Source of the DNA: Diplonema japonicum
Taxonomy: Eukaryota > Euglenozoa > Diplonemea > Diplonemida > Diplonemidae
Length of the DNA: 64,000 nt
Assembly: GCA_964019335.1 (NCBI GenBank)
Contig: OZ025697.1
Coordinates: forward strand, 248,001-312,000
Direction: 5' to 3'
The position numbers were made by a program, and so were the translations under genes. How positions within the stretch are numbered: the first letter of the stretch is position 1; the number at the start of each line of letters is the position of its first letter. Under the pieces are notes generated by a model. It saw only the letters and a program-made list of their open reading frames with translations, made no database searches and had not been told where the DNA came from. Below are positions 21,504 to 31,391 of the stretch, piece by piece.

Positions 21504-21890
21504 CTTGCAACTAATTCTTTTTTTCCTGGAAGAAAAAAAGAGAGAGAAAAAGTACAACAGCTGAAATCGAAAAATTAAAACAAAAAAAAATAGCAGAAGG
21601 AGAGGATGGGAGGGGGGGGCGTGGAAATAGAAAATCTAAAAAAGAGAAAAAAAAAATATATCATCTAAGAAGAATCTTTAAGCTTTTTGAACTTCTAAAA
21701 AAGAATCTTTTAAAACTATCTAAGAAAAAAAGAAAAAGGAAAACCTTTATAAAACGGGAGATAAATAATAATTTATTAAAAAAGAAAAAAAAAAAGAAAA
21801 AAAAACTAGCAAACCCAAGCTGATCGTGGCTTTTTATTTGCGATTAACGAGTGCTTACTACGGGGATTGACTCTGGTATCCTGCCAATCT

Positions 21891-21924
<34 letters not shown>
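21504..21924. other. Intergenic
   Basis: This is an A-rich spacer with a repeated ATCTAAGAA / ATCTTT-like motif at 21661-21730. No gene is visible. Confidence 0.5.
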
Positions 21925-21925
<1 letters not shown>

Positions 21926-22773
21926 CATCGTATCATACCAGAGAAAAGCAATTTAACCTCTCTGTCCAAACCGGCGACGGCTTGCTGTCTCTTAGAGTGG
22001 ATCTCGGCACCCTTTCTGTTGAGGTTTGCAAGGGTGTTGATCTGCTGCTTGACTCCTTTAAGCTTCTGGAGACGGACGTCTTTAGCAACAAGCGCATTAC
22101 GGTACCTGGAATTCTCGGAGGTCAAAGAACACCGTTCCGCTTCAAGCCGGGACTTGTCCGACTGGAGGTGAGTAATCGTACGCTGCAAGCTCTGCATCCT
22201 TCTCTGAAGATGCGCAGAGTCCGCGACAGGAGGATTGGAACGACTCCTTCTAACAACTACATGCTTGCTCGGCTGAGGGGGTTGAGGTGCTGTGGTGTAA
22301 GGTACTCTGACACGTTGATTCACCCTTTCTACAGGTGTTGTCTGGTCCCAATGAGAAAGCGACTCATGCGCACTTGGAGGATTCGGACTGTCGTGTTTTG
22401 GTGGTGTGACAGGGCGGTACACTGACACCACCCGCTTATCAGGTAAGCTATTTGTCTGCATTGTGTTCACGTTCACTATGGCAGGAGCAGCTTTTTGCTG
22501 TCTGGGTCTGGATGGTGACACGATTAGCGGGACGGGTTGCCGTGTTTTAGACTCAGACCATGAGTCCTTCACTGCCTTTACCAGATCTTTCCATCCGGTC
22601 TCGTCTGGGCTGTCAAGTCTGCTTCTTCCAGGCGAAACTCTTTTCCCGTACCCTCTTCGTCCCCCGTACCTTTCTCCGTAATACAACAGGCCTTGCTCTG
22701 CGTCTTCAGCCACGCATCTAGAACACTCTGTGGTGAGAATCGAACTCTCCGACGCTGCTCTGCTGTTCTCCAT
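21925..22773 (-). CDS. Coiled-coil protein, function unknown
   Basis: This is a single exon of 282 aa, and its ATG is preceded by an A run of about 14. Residues of about 40-185 are basic, Pro/Ser-rich and probably disordered. Residues of about 195-275 form a coiled coil (HLQRRMQSLQRTITHLQSDK onward). The stop TGA is followed at once by an A run. No family is recognised. A structural or scaffold role, for example in the cytoskeleton, would fit the composition but is a guess. Confidence 0.75.
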
Positions 22774-23664
22774 TTTTTTTTTTTTTTCTTTTTACACACC
22801 CGCCGCCGCCCCTTCCCCTCCTGTACTACAGTTTTTTTTTTTTTTTTTTTTTCTTTTTTCATTTTTTCCCCCCTTCTTTTTTTTGGTCCCTCGTAAGGAG
22901 GAAAGAACAACAAAAAAAAAAAAAAAAAAAAAAAAAGAAGCTAGAAAGAGAGAAGAAAAAGAAGAAAAAGGAAAAACTCGAGGTGGTGAAATACACTGGA
23001 GGTTCGCGGGGGGGGTAAAGAAGAAGAGAAAAAAAAAAGAGAAGAGAGGTAAGAATAGGAACGGGTGATCGTTCTCTTCTTTTTTCACTAGCCCCTCTCC
23101 CCTCTTTTTTTTTCTGTCAGTAAGTAAGAATAAAAGAAAGTGATGGGGAGAGCATAGGTATTCAATAAAATTGGATTGGGGGAGGGGAGAGCTCAAAAAA
23201 AAAGAAAAAAGCTGTCTTCATCCCTGCGTTCCCTAGACAAAAACGTTTTATGAAAGAGTAACGCACTACACCTGCTGCTGTCTCTAAGGGTGTCGAGTCC
23301 TGCGCTCACCTCGTTCCCAGTGTACCTCTCACAAGCAGTTGGAAACCTCTTTGAGTGCGTTGAAACCAGTTGAACATAGCAGAACCCAATCTATAAAGTT
23401 CTGAGAGGGAAAACAAAAAACACAATGGTTTTCGTTTAAGTTCTTTTATATCTACGTTCCAACTGGGGCTTGCTTTTATTTTTTTTTAATTTTTTTTTAT
23501 ATAACTTTTTGTCTTTATAGTGACCTAAGGAGCGTGTAGAGAATAAAAACATTACTTTTAAAAGAACAGAGAGAGAAAAAAAAAAAAGAAGAAAAAAAGA
23601 AGAAACCGCTCACCACTTCGTGTGGGATTTTCCTGCCTTTTTCTTCTTTTCTCGTCCTTTTTGT
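22774..23664. other. Intergenic with one gene relic
   Basis: The spacer is mostly A/T runs. It includes the decayed coding fragment at 23270-23375, which is annotated separately. Confidence 0.5.
23270..23375 (-). pseudogene. Relic resembling part of the large gene at 26891-29935
   Basis: On the minus strand this reads NALKEVSNCL, then a stop and a frameshift, then a stretch ending in CAG repeats. It matches NALKQVSDCFARGLL in the protein encoded at 26891-29935, where that segment is followed by GKEEYLKVKAGLSALE. At DNA level, TTTGAGTGCGTTG and the preceding CAGTYGGAAAC are shared. It looks like a dead copy of a related gene. Confidence 0.5.
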
Positions 23665-24693
23665 TCACTGCGCAGGATTGGGCTTGGACCTTTTAATGGC
23701 TAAACCAACCGCAGCAGCAAAGGACAGGACAGAGAAAAGGGAAAGAACACCACACGAAGGTAAGGAGGAAGGTTTCTTACCCAAATCGTGGTCTTTGGTG
23801 GTTGCCGTTCGGCGTGAGGTGACATACACTGTGTCGCCCTTGCGGACGATGGTCTCGTGAGACTGAGAGACACAGTTCTGCCCGAAGAGAGCACCGCGAC
23901 CAAAATTGCGGTACTTGTTCAGAAGAGTGAGGGCGTTGCTGGGGGTCATGCGTTGATCCATCTTCTGAGTGTCGGGGTTGATGGTAGTGAGCACACATCT
24001 CTCGCAAGCGGTGACAAAGTGGAAGGTGCCCTTGCCAATCTGCACCTCGTGCCAGTCATCGTCATCGTTAGGAATAACATCACCTTCGATCAATATGTTA
24101 GGTCTGAACCGACGCACGTCCAGCGTGTGGAGGTTGCTGTCGAACGAAGCAGACTCGCTTGCTTTCTTGTTGATTTCATCTAAAGATGACTGAAGAAGTG
24201 CGAGGTATGGGAATCCATCCGCGAACCCTGTTGTATACCCTTCCCCTGGTACATTGACGGCCATGTCCATTTCGACGTCTCTCTTTTCATCTTTAGGGCA
24301 CTGCAACAACTTGTACGTTGGAACCTTTGCCCCCAGAGCTTCATCTAACCAGGTGTTCACGTCTTCCCCACACACCAACGCGTTTTTCATGACGCCACCA
24401 AACACTTCCGCGGTTTGCCTGATGTCCGATTCGTCCTTCTCCCAGACCGTGATCGGCCGCTCGCCGTTCCATGTCAGCTCGACGCCGGTCTGGCCGTCTT
24501 TTTGTACCATCTTGGTCCCGATCGACCCGAGTCTCGTCATCTTCCTCTGTGTCACCATGTCGCCTTTTCCATCTACAATCATCCAGTACCTGTCGTACTT
24601 GAAACCCTTCTTGCTGATTTCAGCCTCATCCACCTGGATTCCCTGACAGGACTTCACAGGGTAGATGAACAAGGCCTTTACTCTGAGCGCCAT
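23665..24693 (-). CDS. MOSC-domain protein (mARC-like), C-terminally anchored
   Basis: This is a single exon of 342 aa. The MOSC N-terminal beta-barrel starts ALRVKALFIYPVKSC. The MOSC core contains RFRPNILIEG and TACERCVLTTINPDT, whose Cys in RCVLTT corresponds to the molybdenum ligand in mARC proteins. mARC enzymes reduce N-hydroxylated compounds using the molybdenum cofactor with cytochrome b5 and its reductase. Animal mARC is anchored by an N-terminal helix. Here a hydrophobic segment (GVLSLFSVLSFAAAVGLAI) followed by a basic tail sits at the very C-terminus, which suggests a tail-anchored protein of the outer mitochondrial membrane or ER. Confidence 0.88.
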   Translation of the reverse strand: MALRVKALFIYPVKSCQGIQVDEAEISKKGFKYDRYWMIVDGKGDMVTQRKMTRLGSIGTKMVQKDGQTGVELTWNGERPITVWEKDESDIRQTAEVFGGVMKNALVCGEDVNTWLDEALGAKVPTYKLLQCPKDEKRDVEMDMAVNVPGEGYTTGFADGFPYLALLQSSLDEINKKASESASFDSNLHTLDVRRFRPNILIEGDVIPNDDDDWHEVQIGKGTFHFVTACERCVLTTINPDTQKMDQRMTPSNALTLLNKYRNFGRGALFGQNCVSQSHETIVRKGDTVYVTSRRTATTKDHDLGKKPSSLPSCGVLSLFSVLSFAAAVGLAIKRSKPNPAQ

Positions 24694-24704
24694 TTTCCCC
24701 CTTG

Positions 24705-24735
<31 letters not shown>

Positions 24736-25356
24736 GCGTTTTCCGAAAAAAGGGGAGAGAGAAAAAAATATATCTTTTAAGAAGAAGAACGAAGTCAACC
24801 ATATTTTGTACAAATGTAGACAAGAGAAAATTACGGGGAAAAGCAGGGGAGAAGGCCGAAGAATTTTCTTTTCTTTCTTATCTTCCTTTTTCAACAATTT
24901 AGAATCTTATGGAGATCTGGGGGGTGGGTTATGAAGACAGGGTAAAAAGGCTGGGAGAAGGGGAGGGCATACAGAAAGCAAGTCGAAGACTACTTATTTT
25001 CTTCATTTTCCTTTTTTACAACCAGAAAGATACTAGGAGACACAAAACAAGGGGAAAGGTATTGAAGGGGATGGAACCATCTTATGAAGCTATTCCCTGG
25101 AACAAATCCATTACGATAGCTTTGCGTACTGAGGTTGATAGGCACCTGGCCCAGGAGACAGACCACCTCCGGATGTGGAACAAGAGCCCCACTTACCAGT
25201 GACATTGGTATGCAGGGTACCTCTAGAGGACTGGTTAATTTTACATTTATGTACTTTTTCAAAATCATACTGTACTGGTTTTGGGTATGCTTCTCCCCCG
25301 TCGCGTTGCTCTCACGTCACGCTCTACGGCATCAGCTGTGGTTTGAACTTTGGCAA
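24694..25356. other. Intergenic, no convincing gene
   Basis: About 660 bp of mixed composition, less homopolymeric than most spacers here. Short frames exist, but none has recognisable motifs or good splice joins. Confidence 0.4.
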
Positions 25357-26694
25357 TTATACTACCCATTTCATACACAAGAAATAAAACGGTTGGTTGC
25401 TGTCTTTGAACCCTGTGGGGTTTAGGAACCTCTTCTCCCTCCCGAAGCTAGCACATCCCCTGAGATCTTCAGGAAGGAAGTAGCCCGAGGTCAAACTCGT
25501 GTCTGATTTATTCTTGTCCTTCATCCTGGCCTTTTCTGAAATTGATCTCCTCGGGGTTGACGTGATAGTGCTCAGGCTCGGTTCTCTGAGAGACCTGTTT
25601 ACGCTTCTACTCCTTGACTCCTGTTGTGATGGCCGTCTTTTCGGTGCACTTCTGCTCCTTCCTGACGTTGAAGAGATCCCGCTGTCATTGAGCGTGTTCA
25701 ACCGCTTCATGTCTTCATGAAGTGCCGTTCGTTCCCGCTCTACGTGTTGCCGTTCAATCTCCGTGCGTACGGCAGCCTCGTTCAGTTGTTGTTGTTCTTG
25801 CATAAGTATGCGGACGACGTCGAGGTTGAACGGCCCTTTCGCAAGTGCTTGTTGGTCAGCAATAGGCTGTTGGTGTTGGTGTTGTTTCTGGTCTTGCGGA
25901 CTCTGCTGTTGGTATTGCGGTTCGAGGTGGGGCTGTTGTTCTTTTCGTACGATCTGCTGTTGTTGCAGATCGATTAACTTCTGCTGTTGTTGCTGCTTGC
26001 TGAGAAGTTCTTTCAACTGATGTTGCTGCTGCAACTGAATCTGCTGCTGCTGATTGATAACATCTCTTAGCTGTTTTTCATACATTCCCATCGTTTCTGG
26101 TTGCTTGACAGGTTGCTGCTGCTGCTGCTGCTGCTGTTGTTGTTGTTGCTGTTGGTGGTGGTGATATTGCTGTTGTTGGTGTTGCTGTTGTTGTTTCATC
26201 TGGTCTTGCAGATGCTGCAGAACAACTTCCTGCTGCTGTCGTACTGTCTGGTTATGTGCCTGCGTAACACCCACTTGCATCAATATCTGAGCAGCCGTTG
26301 TTTGAATTTCCTTGGATAACCCGTTCCTGTTCAAGGAAGATGGTGTTTCGAACGTGTTTCTTTGCTGTTGGCATGGTGTTGCAGTATGTATCAAAGGTGA
26401 TCCACACCCTGAACAGAATCGATCCGCAGAAGATAGCACACGATGACAAGCATCGCACTGAAGTGTGTTAGAATCTTTAGACACCAGACTCTTGTTATCA
26501 GCCTCATGAAGGTACCTCCCGTATGCTTGAAGCACGGTATCGAACTGCCCCAAGAACGCTTTCATGTCAGCATCATCGCCACTCGAGTTCAAAGACGTGC
26601 TTCTATCGTCCCATGTGTCCCTCAAAGGGGTGCTCGCCGCCGCGTCCGACCTTGCAAGGGAAGGAAGAGGTGCAAATAAACTCTCAGTATCCAT
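25357..26694 (-). CDS. Gln-rich protein with zinc ribbon
   Basis: This is a single exon of 445 aa from the ATG at 26694. A CDACHRVLSSADRFCSGCG motif (about residues 80-98) is a CxxC...CxxC zinc ribbon. Residues of about 140-350 are extremely Gln-rich, with an uninterrupted polyQ tract of about 17 encoded by CAG/CAA near 26110-26170, and predicted coiled coil. The C-terminal 90 aa are basic and Ser/Arg-rich. Proteins of this composition often act in transcription or RNA granules, but no family is recognised. The last residues (after GREKRFLNP) are weakly supported. Confidence 0.75.
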   Translation of the reverse strand: MDTESLFAPLPSLARSDAAASTPLRDTWDDRSTSLNSSGDDADMKAFLGQFDTVLQAYGRYLHEADNKSLVSKDSNTLQCDACHRVLSSADRFCSGCGSPLIHTATPCQQQRNTFETPSSLNRNGLSKEIQTTAAQILMQVGVTQAHNQTVRQQQEVVLQHLQDQMKQQQQHQQQQYHHHQQQQQQQQQQQQQQPVKQPETMGMYEKQLRDVINQQQQIQLQQQHQLKELLSKQQQQQKLIDLQQQQIVRKEQQPHLEPQYQQQSPQDQKQHQHQQPIADQQALAKGPFNLDVVRILMQEQQQLNEAAVRTEIERQHVERERTALHEDMKRLNTLNDSGISSTSGRSRSAPKRRPSQQESRSRSVNRSLREPSLSTITSTPRRSISEKARMKDKNKSDTSLTSGYFLPEDLRGCASFGREKRFLNPTGFKDSNQPFYFLCMKWVV

Positions 26695-26724
26695 TTCCCC
26701 CCCCGTCCCACTGTTTTCAGTAGG

Positions 26725-26731
26725 AAAAAAA
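26725..26731 (-). terminator. Pol III terminator of tRNA-Thr
   Basis: A run of seven T on the minus strand begins one base past the tRNA discriminator base, as expected for RNA polymerase III termination. Confidence 0.8.
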
Positions 26732-26732
26732 G

Positions 26733-26804
26733 AGGCGACTGAGAGGATCGAACTCTCGACCCTTGGTTTACAGGACCAATGCTCTACCACTGAGCTAAGC
26801 CGCC
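26733..26804 (-). tRNA. tRNA-Thr (anticodon UGU)
   Basis: A full cloverleaf of 72 nt is present without an encoded CCA. The acceptor stem GGCGGCT/AGTCGCC has one G-U pair. The D arm is GCTC-AGTGGTA-GAGC, the anticodon arm TTGGT-CCTGTAA-ACCAA, the variable loop GGGTC and the T arm GAGAG-TTCGATC-CTCTC. The discriminator is U, as in eukaryotic threonine tRNAs. The anticodon loop has C at position 33 in place of the nearly universal U. There is no intron. The gene sits between two protein genes and shares their orientation. Confidence 0.92.
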
Positions 26805-26890
26805 GTTCGAAAACCGGCGGCAGTTCGGGTCGAGCATGACTATCATATGCGGTGAATGGGTCAAACCAATGCAAGAAAATTATGTGAAAA

Positions 26891-29800
26891 TTATCTATCT
26901 AACTCTGAATCAGAACCAAGTGAGTCGGTGTCTGAGGTGGTTGTGGAACCGGTCATGTGCTGAAGTTGTGTTCTCGTAGGCATGTTAACGCACCACAAAC
27001 GGTCTCGACGACACATGGACCTGGACCATTCAATAAGAGAGTTGTCGGAGTCATCCAGCACACGACGGTACTTGGGACCGTGGCTGCTAAAGTCTGAGTC
27101 AAAAGAATCAGTGTTGCGGCTGAGAGGTGTGCCGGAGCATTCCGTTAAGTTTGTGTTGTCTGAGTCGTTCATCAACATGAGGATCTTGTCATCAACTGCA
27201 CCGTAAGGATCTACAGGGTGGAATGGCTGAATGGCACTTCCCTCTTCTAACTTTTCGTTGTCCTTCGCTTCGTACGTGCTGTTGTACACCTGTTGCAACT
27301 CTGCAAGGATTCCACGCTGCTCTTCAAGAAAATTGCGTCGTGTCATCTCCACCTCATGTGCATCGACATCAAAATGAGAGTCCCCCGTTGCCGTGGTACA
27401 AATTGCCACCGCCGCTGCAACAGCTTGGCATGTGGTTGGCACATCGGTGTCCACGTCAAGTAATGTCAATGAAGCGAGTGCAAACGAACCAACAATAGCA
27501 GCATCGACAGAGGCAGTCGGATTCAAAGAACTCTCGCTTTGCTGCTCAGAGGGAGGAGGAGGGAGTATATCCGAATCCGGAATCTCAGGAAGCGAGTCGT
27601 ACCCTACATTCATCCTAGGACTGCCCATCCTCATACTGTTCGCAGAAGACTCTGTACTCTTTGTCTCATCCCAACCCCGACCCTCCATATCGGGCACCTC
27701 TGCAAGAGTTGACGTATCTGTGAAGTTCGACTGCACCGACCGCAGCTCAATTTCATTGTTAAGAGGCGATGCAGAGATCTTCGGCTGCACCTGCTGCTGC
27801 TGTCGTTCGAGGGCGCTTAGTCCTGCTTTCACTTTTAGATACTCTTCTTTCCCAAGTAGACCTCTTGCAAAGCAGTCGGAAACTTGTTTGAGTGCGTTGC
27901 TCGCTCCAGTAGAACTGGGCGTTACTAAAGAGAAAGCAGGTGAGACAGCGTCTCCGCCCAGTGGTACCGGTCGCTCAGAGTTTCGTCTTTCAAGTAGAGT
28001 AGTGTTGAGAGGGCTTTCCGCCACGGAGCCCTTGGTGCTGCTAGCTGCAATGACGCTGTCGCGGTATCGTCCCTCGCCAACCCCAACCGCTTCTGCTATG
28101 GCGCTCCACTCGTCGTTTCGGATGACGTTGCCGCGTAGCAAGCCTTCTCGTGTTTCTTTCGCCTCGTCACTTTCCTTGGCCTGTGCCTTGTGCGCGCTCG
28201 TGGGCTTTCTTATCTTCGATGGTTTTTCTTGTTTGCTCTCATCCTCCGAACTGAACAGGTGTACCTTCCATCTCACCTCTTCGCTCCCCTCGTCTCGCAG
28301 AAAATCTTTTACATCATTTGTGTGCTCGTTCAAAGGCACCAGCCCAGCAAGCCTCCACCCCGCTCTGATTTTTCTGTGAAACTTTTTCTTCGTTTGCCGC
28401 CTTGCCCTCCTCAACTTTTCCGAACTAGGGTGCGTGGAGTTCTCGGTTCTGTATCCACTTGAGCTGCCGCTGTTCTCGCGTATGACGTACTGGTTGAGGG
28501 GACCAAGGAAGCCGTCGTCGGGGAGCTCTTCTAGATTTTGCGTGTTGAGGGGTGGGATGAACGGTTTGGCGACATGCTCAGGCGTGGTCGGGGGGCGGGT
28601 TGCCTCGGAGCTTGCAGAGTAAGAACGATCTATAGAAGTGGAAACGCTGGGAAGCAAAGACAAAGAAGAGGGTGTCCGCGACGAAGCAAGCGAGCGGTCA
28701 TCAATTGCTGCGATTTCTTCCGCCTCCCGTTCCAGATCGGACTTTATCTCACGGGTAGATTCAACACTCACAGTGGCGCTATGGCTATGCGACAGTGTGC
28801 TCGACCTTGATGCTGATTCTGTTCGTCCAGACTGCGGAAATTCCGAACGCGATTCTGATTTCGATAATAGTGTAGGTGTGTCAGGTACCCCAGGAACTTC
28901 GCACGAGGTGATGTCTCGGTACTCCTCATGAAGCGTGTCAAGTTTTTGTTGCAGCTCATCGATGAAGTTGTGCTTCTCCAGCTTGACACGGTTCTGCTCC
29001 GCCTGCTTCAAAGATGCAACAGCGCGGGTCAGGATGTTTTGGTACCGCTCGTCAATGCCGTCTTCTTCCTTTAGAGCCTCATGGATGAGATCAGAAAGTG
29101 CATTGTCGGAACGAATCCCATTGGACACGATTTTCTCCAGCTCCGTTTTAATATAAACAGGTGTTTCTTCCCTGGATTCCATGTGGCTCACCACATCGAT
29201 ATCATCTGTTGTCTGGCTTAAGCTGTTCGTGACATAACGACCCAACGAGGATGCTTCACCGAGAGAGTCGGTTTTTATGCTGTGAACATGTATGTCAGAA
29301 GCAATGGTGGAGTCGCTGCTCGAGCTTAGGAAGCTCTGTGATATGTCACTTGAAAAGGAGGATTCTTCTTCTTCTTCTTTTGCAGAAACTTGGCATTTGA
29401 ACCATTTCCCAAGGAACCGCATTGTGGCTTGAAGGATCTTCCATCGTGAACTACGGTGATCTGTGTGAAGCCGCCATTTTATGTGCGACAATAAAATCCG
29501 ATGGGTGCGAGAGAGCAGCTTTGGAAGCGTTCTCACCGAGCCGAGGGAGTACACGTCCCACAGTGTTAAAAGATCGGGCAGTACGAATGCGATCCTATCC
29601 GTGTTTTTTTGAGCGAAGTACGATGTCAAGACCGGTTTGACAGGGGTTTTCGACAGTTTTTTTCTCAGGTCTTTCTTGCTTTTTGAAGGCATCCACCTGT
29701 AGCCACCATCGCTAAATAGAACGTCCTGCCTTCTCGGTGCTGATTTTTTCCGTGTGTACCCTGGGCGTACCATCGTCGCTTTCTTTTCACTGACCCACCT

Positions 29801-29935
29801 GCCACACACATTTTCTATCTTCACTGCAACTCCAGCTAAAGCCCTTCTAAATTCAATCATTTCTCTCACGCTCTGCGGCATCACAAGCCTTTCGACTCCA
29901 AGTTGAATACTGTGCGGTGTAACGACATCTGTCAT
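26891..29935 (-). CDS. Large Ser/Glu-rich protein, function unknown
   Basis: This is one uninterrupted exon of 1014 aa. The N-terminal 180 aa are basic and more ordered. The middle is Ser/Glu/Asp-rich and disordered, with a short coiled coil near residues 300-340. Residues of about 684-715 (ALKQVSDCFARGLLGKEEYL, then KVKAGLSALE) resemble a SHOCT-like module, a short helix pair with a G-[IL]-[LI]-x-x-E-E-[FY] core. No enzyme motif is visible. A decayed copy of the SHOCT-like segment lies at 23270-23375, suggesting a local gene family. Confidence 0.8.
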   Translation of the reverse strand: MTDVVTPHSIQLGVERLVMPQSVREMIEFRRALAGVAVKIENVCGRWVSEKKATMVRPGYTRKKSAPRRQDVLFSDGGYRWMPSKSKKDLRKKLSKTPVKPVLTSYFAQKNTDRIAFVLPDLLTLWDVYSLGSVRTLPKLLSRTHRILLSHIKWRLHTDHRSSRWKILQATMRFLGKWFKCQVSAKEEEEESSFSSDISQSFLSSSSDSTIASDIHVHSIKTDSLGEASSLGRYVTNSLSQTTDDIDVVSHMESREETPVYIKTELEKIVSNGIRSDNALSDLIHEALKEEDGIDERYQNILTRAVASLKQAEQNRVKLEKHNFIDELQQKLDTLHEEYRDITSCEVPGVPDTPTLLSKSESRSEFPQSGRTESASRSSTLSHSHSATVSVESTREIKSDLEREAEEIAAIDDRSLASSRTPSSLSLLPSVSTSIDRSYSASSEATRPPTTPEHVAKPFIPPLNTQNLEELPDDGFLGPLNQYVIRENSGSSSGYRTENSTHPSSEKLRRARRQTKKKFHRKIRAGWRLAGLVPLNEHTNDVKDFLRDEGSEEVRWKVHLFSSEDESKQEKPSKIRKPTSAHKAQAKESDEAKETREGLLRGNVIRNDEWSAIAEAVGVGEGRYRDSVIAASSTKGSVAESPLNTTLLERRNSERPVPLGGDAVSPAFSLVTPSSTGASNALKQVSDCFARGLLGKEEYLKVKAGLSALERQQQQVQPKISASPLNNEIELRSVQSNFTDTSTLAEVPDMEGRGWDETKSTESSANSMRMGSPRMNVGYDSLPEIPDSDILPPPPSEQQSESSLNPTASVDAAIVGSFALASLTLLDVDTDVPTTCQAVAAAVAICTTATGDSHFDVDAHEVEMTRRNFLEEQRGILAELQQVYNSTYEAKDNEKLEEGSAIQPFHPVDPYGAVDDKILMLMNDSDNTNLTECSGTPLSRNTDSFDSDFSSHGPKYRRVLDDSDNSLIEWSRSMCRRDRLWCVNMPTRTQLQHMTGSTTTSDTDSLGSDSELDR

Positions 29936-30698
29936 ATGAAACAGATTTTTTTTTTTTTTTTTTTTTTTGCTTTTTCAACCCCTCCTTTTTTATATGTGTC
30001 TGGTTTGTAGCAACAAACGATGGGTTTCTTTTTTTTTTTTTTTTTCTTTGTCAGTGAGTCACAGATTTTTTTTTCTCTTTTTTTTTTTTTTTTTTCGTTC
30101 TCTCTCTTTTTTTTTTTTTTTAAATTCTTCTTTCTTTTTTTTTTTCTCCAGGGGAAAAAAAAATTATGAAAATGGACAGCGTGGATGGAAAATTAAAAGA
30201 AAGAGAAAAAAAAAAACAAAGACACAAAGAAGGTGACTTTAAGGGGGAAATGTGATGTGGATCAAGCAGTAAAGAGGGGGAGGGCGAAAAAAAAAAAAGA
30301 AGACAGGACTTTCAGGGGCCTGTGCAGAGTATCACGGATCCCTCTTCATTTGTTTTTGAATTTCCTGGTCGGTGTCACTTGGCCCATAGTGGATGATTTA
30401 GGTCTGAAGCCGCTGGCGAAGGAAGAAGAAGAATGAGTAAAAGACGAAAATAAAAGGGAAACCCACACAGAGTTATGACGAGAGGGATCATCCCCCACCA
30501 TTCTTCCTCCCCCCCCCCTTTTTTTTAAAAAAAACCCTCCAAAAGGCTAGGTTACCATAATTCCCCGCTATACAAAATTGTTTTTCTCTCTTTTTGGGGG
30601 TGGTGTTTCATAGGGAGCGTACACAAACGAGCCCAACACCCCTCTTTCCTTTTATTTGTTCCTCTCGGGGAAACGTAAACCAAACCACACAAATAATA

Positions 30699-30731
<33 letters not shown>

Positions 30732-31243
30732 AGGGAAGGGAAAAGGTTAGCAAAGATTGAAAAGGGAGCAGGAGAGTTAAAATGAAAAAAAAAAAAATAT
30801 ATGAGTTAAAGGAGGCCGGTGTTGGCGGCGCCCTGCACAAGAACTGTCTACTTGATTACAGGGGGCGCACCGCGGCCGAGTTGTAGCTTCTTCTGCGTTC
30901 CGCGTCGTGTCCTTAATGCGCGCGGTGTACAGCTCAACCCCAGCCGGTGCGTCCCGGGTAACCAAGATTCTGCGCTCGTGCAGCTGCCTGTTCGTCACCC
31001 TGAGCATCTGCATTATGTTCTTCCACTCGGGCGCTACCGGTGATGACCGACGAGGAGGTCAACAGCGAACAACACATCTGATGTACTTCTTATATTTCCA
31101 TGTTATCCCCACCACCTTTGAAAAAAAAAAAAAAAAAAAACACTAAGCAAAAAAGAAAAGAAAAAAAAAATCTCAAAAAAAAAAAAATTCATCTCTTTTT
31201 TTTTTCTTTTTTCTTTCTCACATTTATTTATTCACATCACAGG

Positions 31244-31291
<48 letters not shown>

Positions 31292-31391
31292 ACTTCTTTT
31301 TTTTCTTCTTCTTTCTCCCCTTCCCCCGTCGCCTTCCTGTATGTTTTTTTTTTCCTTTTTTTTTTTCAACACTTTTTCTTCATTTCTCCAT
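29936..31391. other. Intergenic; possible small gene at 30830-31075
   Basis: Most of this segment is homopolymers, including an A run of about 47 near 31243-31290. About 245 bp at 30830-31075 are GC-rich and open on the minus strand. One frame reads MQMLRVTNRQLHERRILVTR and a second ends KKLQLGRGAPPVIK before a stop. I could not decide between frames or find convincing splice joins, so I do not call a gene. Confidence 0.35.

Noticed and set aside
24909-25268. Two short frames between the MOSC gene and the polyQ gene
   Set aside because: There is no recognisable motif, no good splice joins and atypical composition.
30777-31013. Small basic protein on the minus strand
   Set aside because: Two competing frames exist, neither ends cleanly, and one runs into a poly-Phe stretch. 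It is left as a possible gene only.
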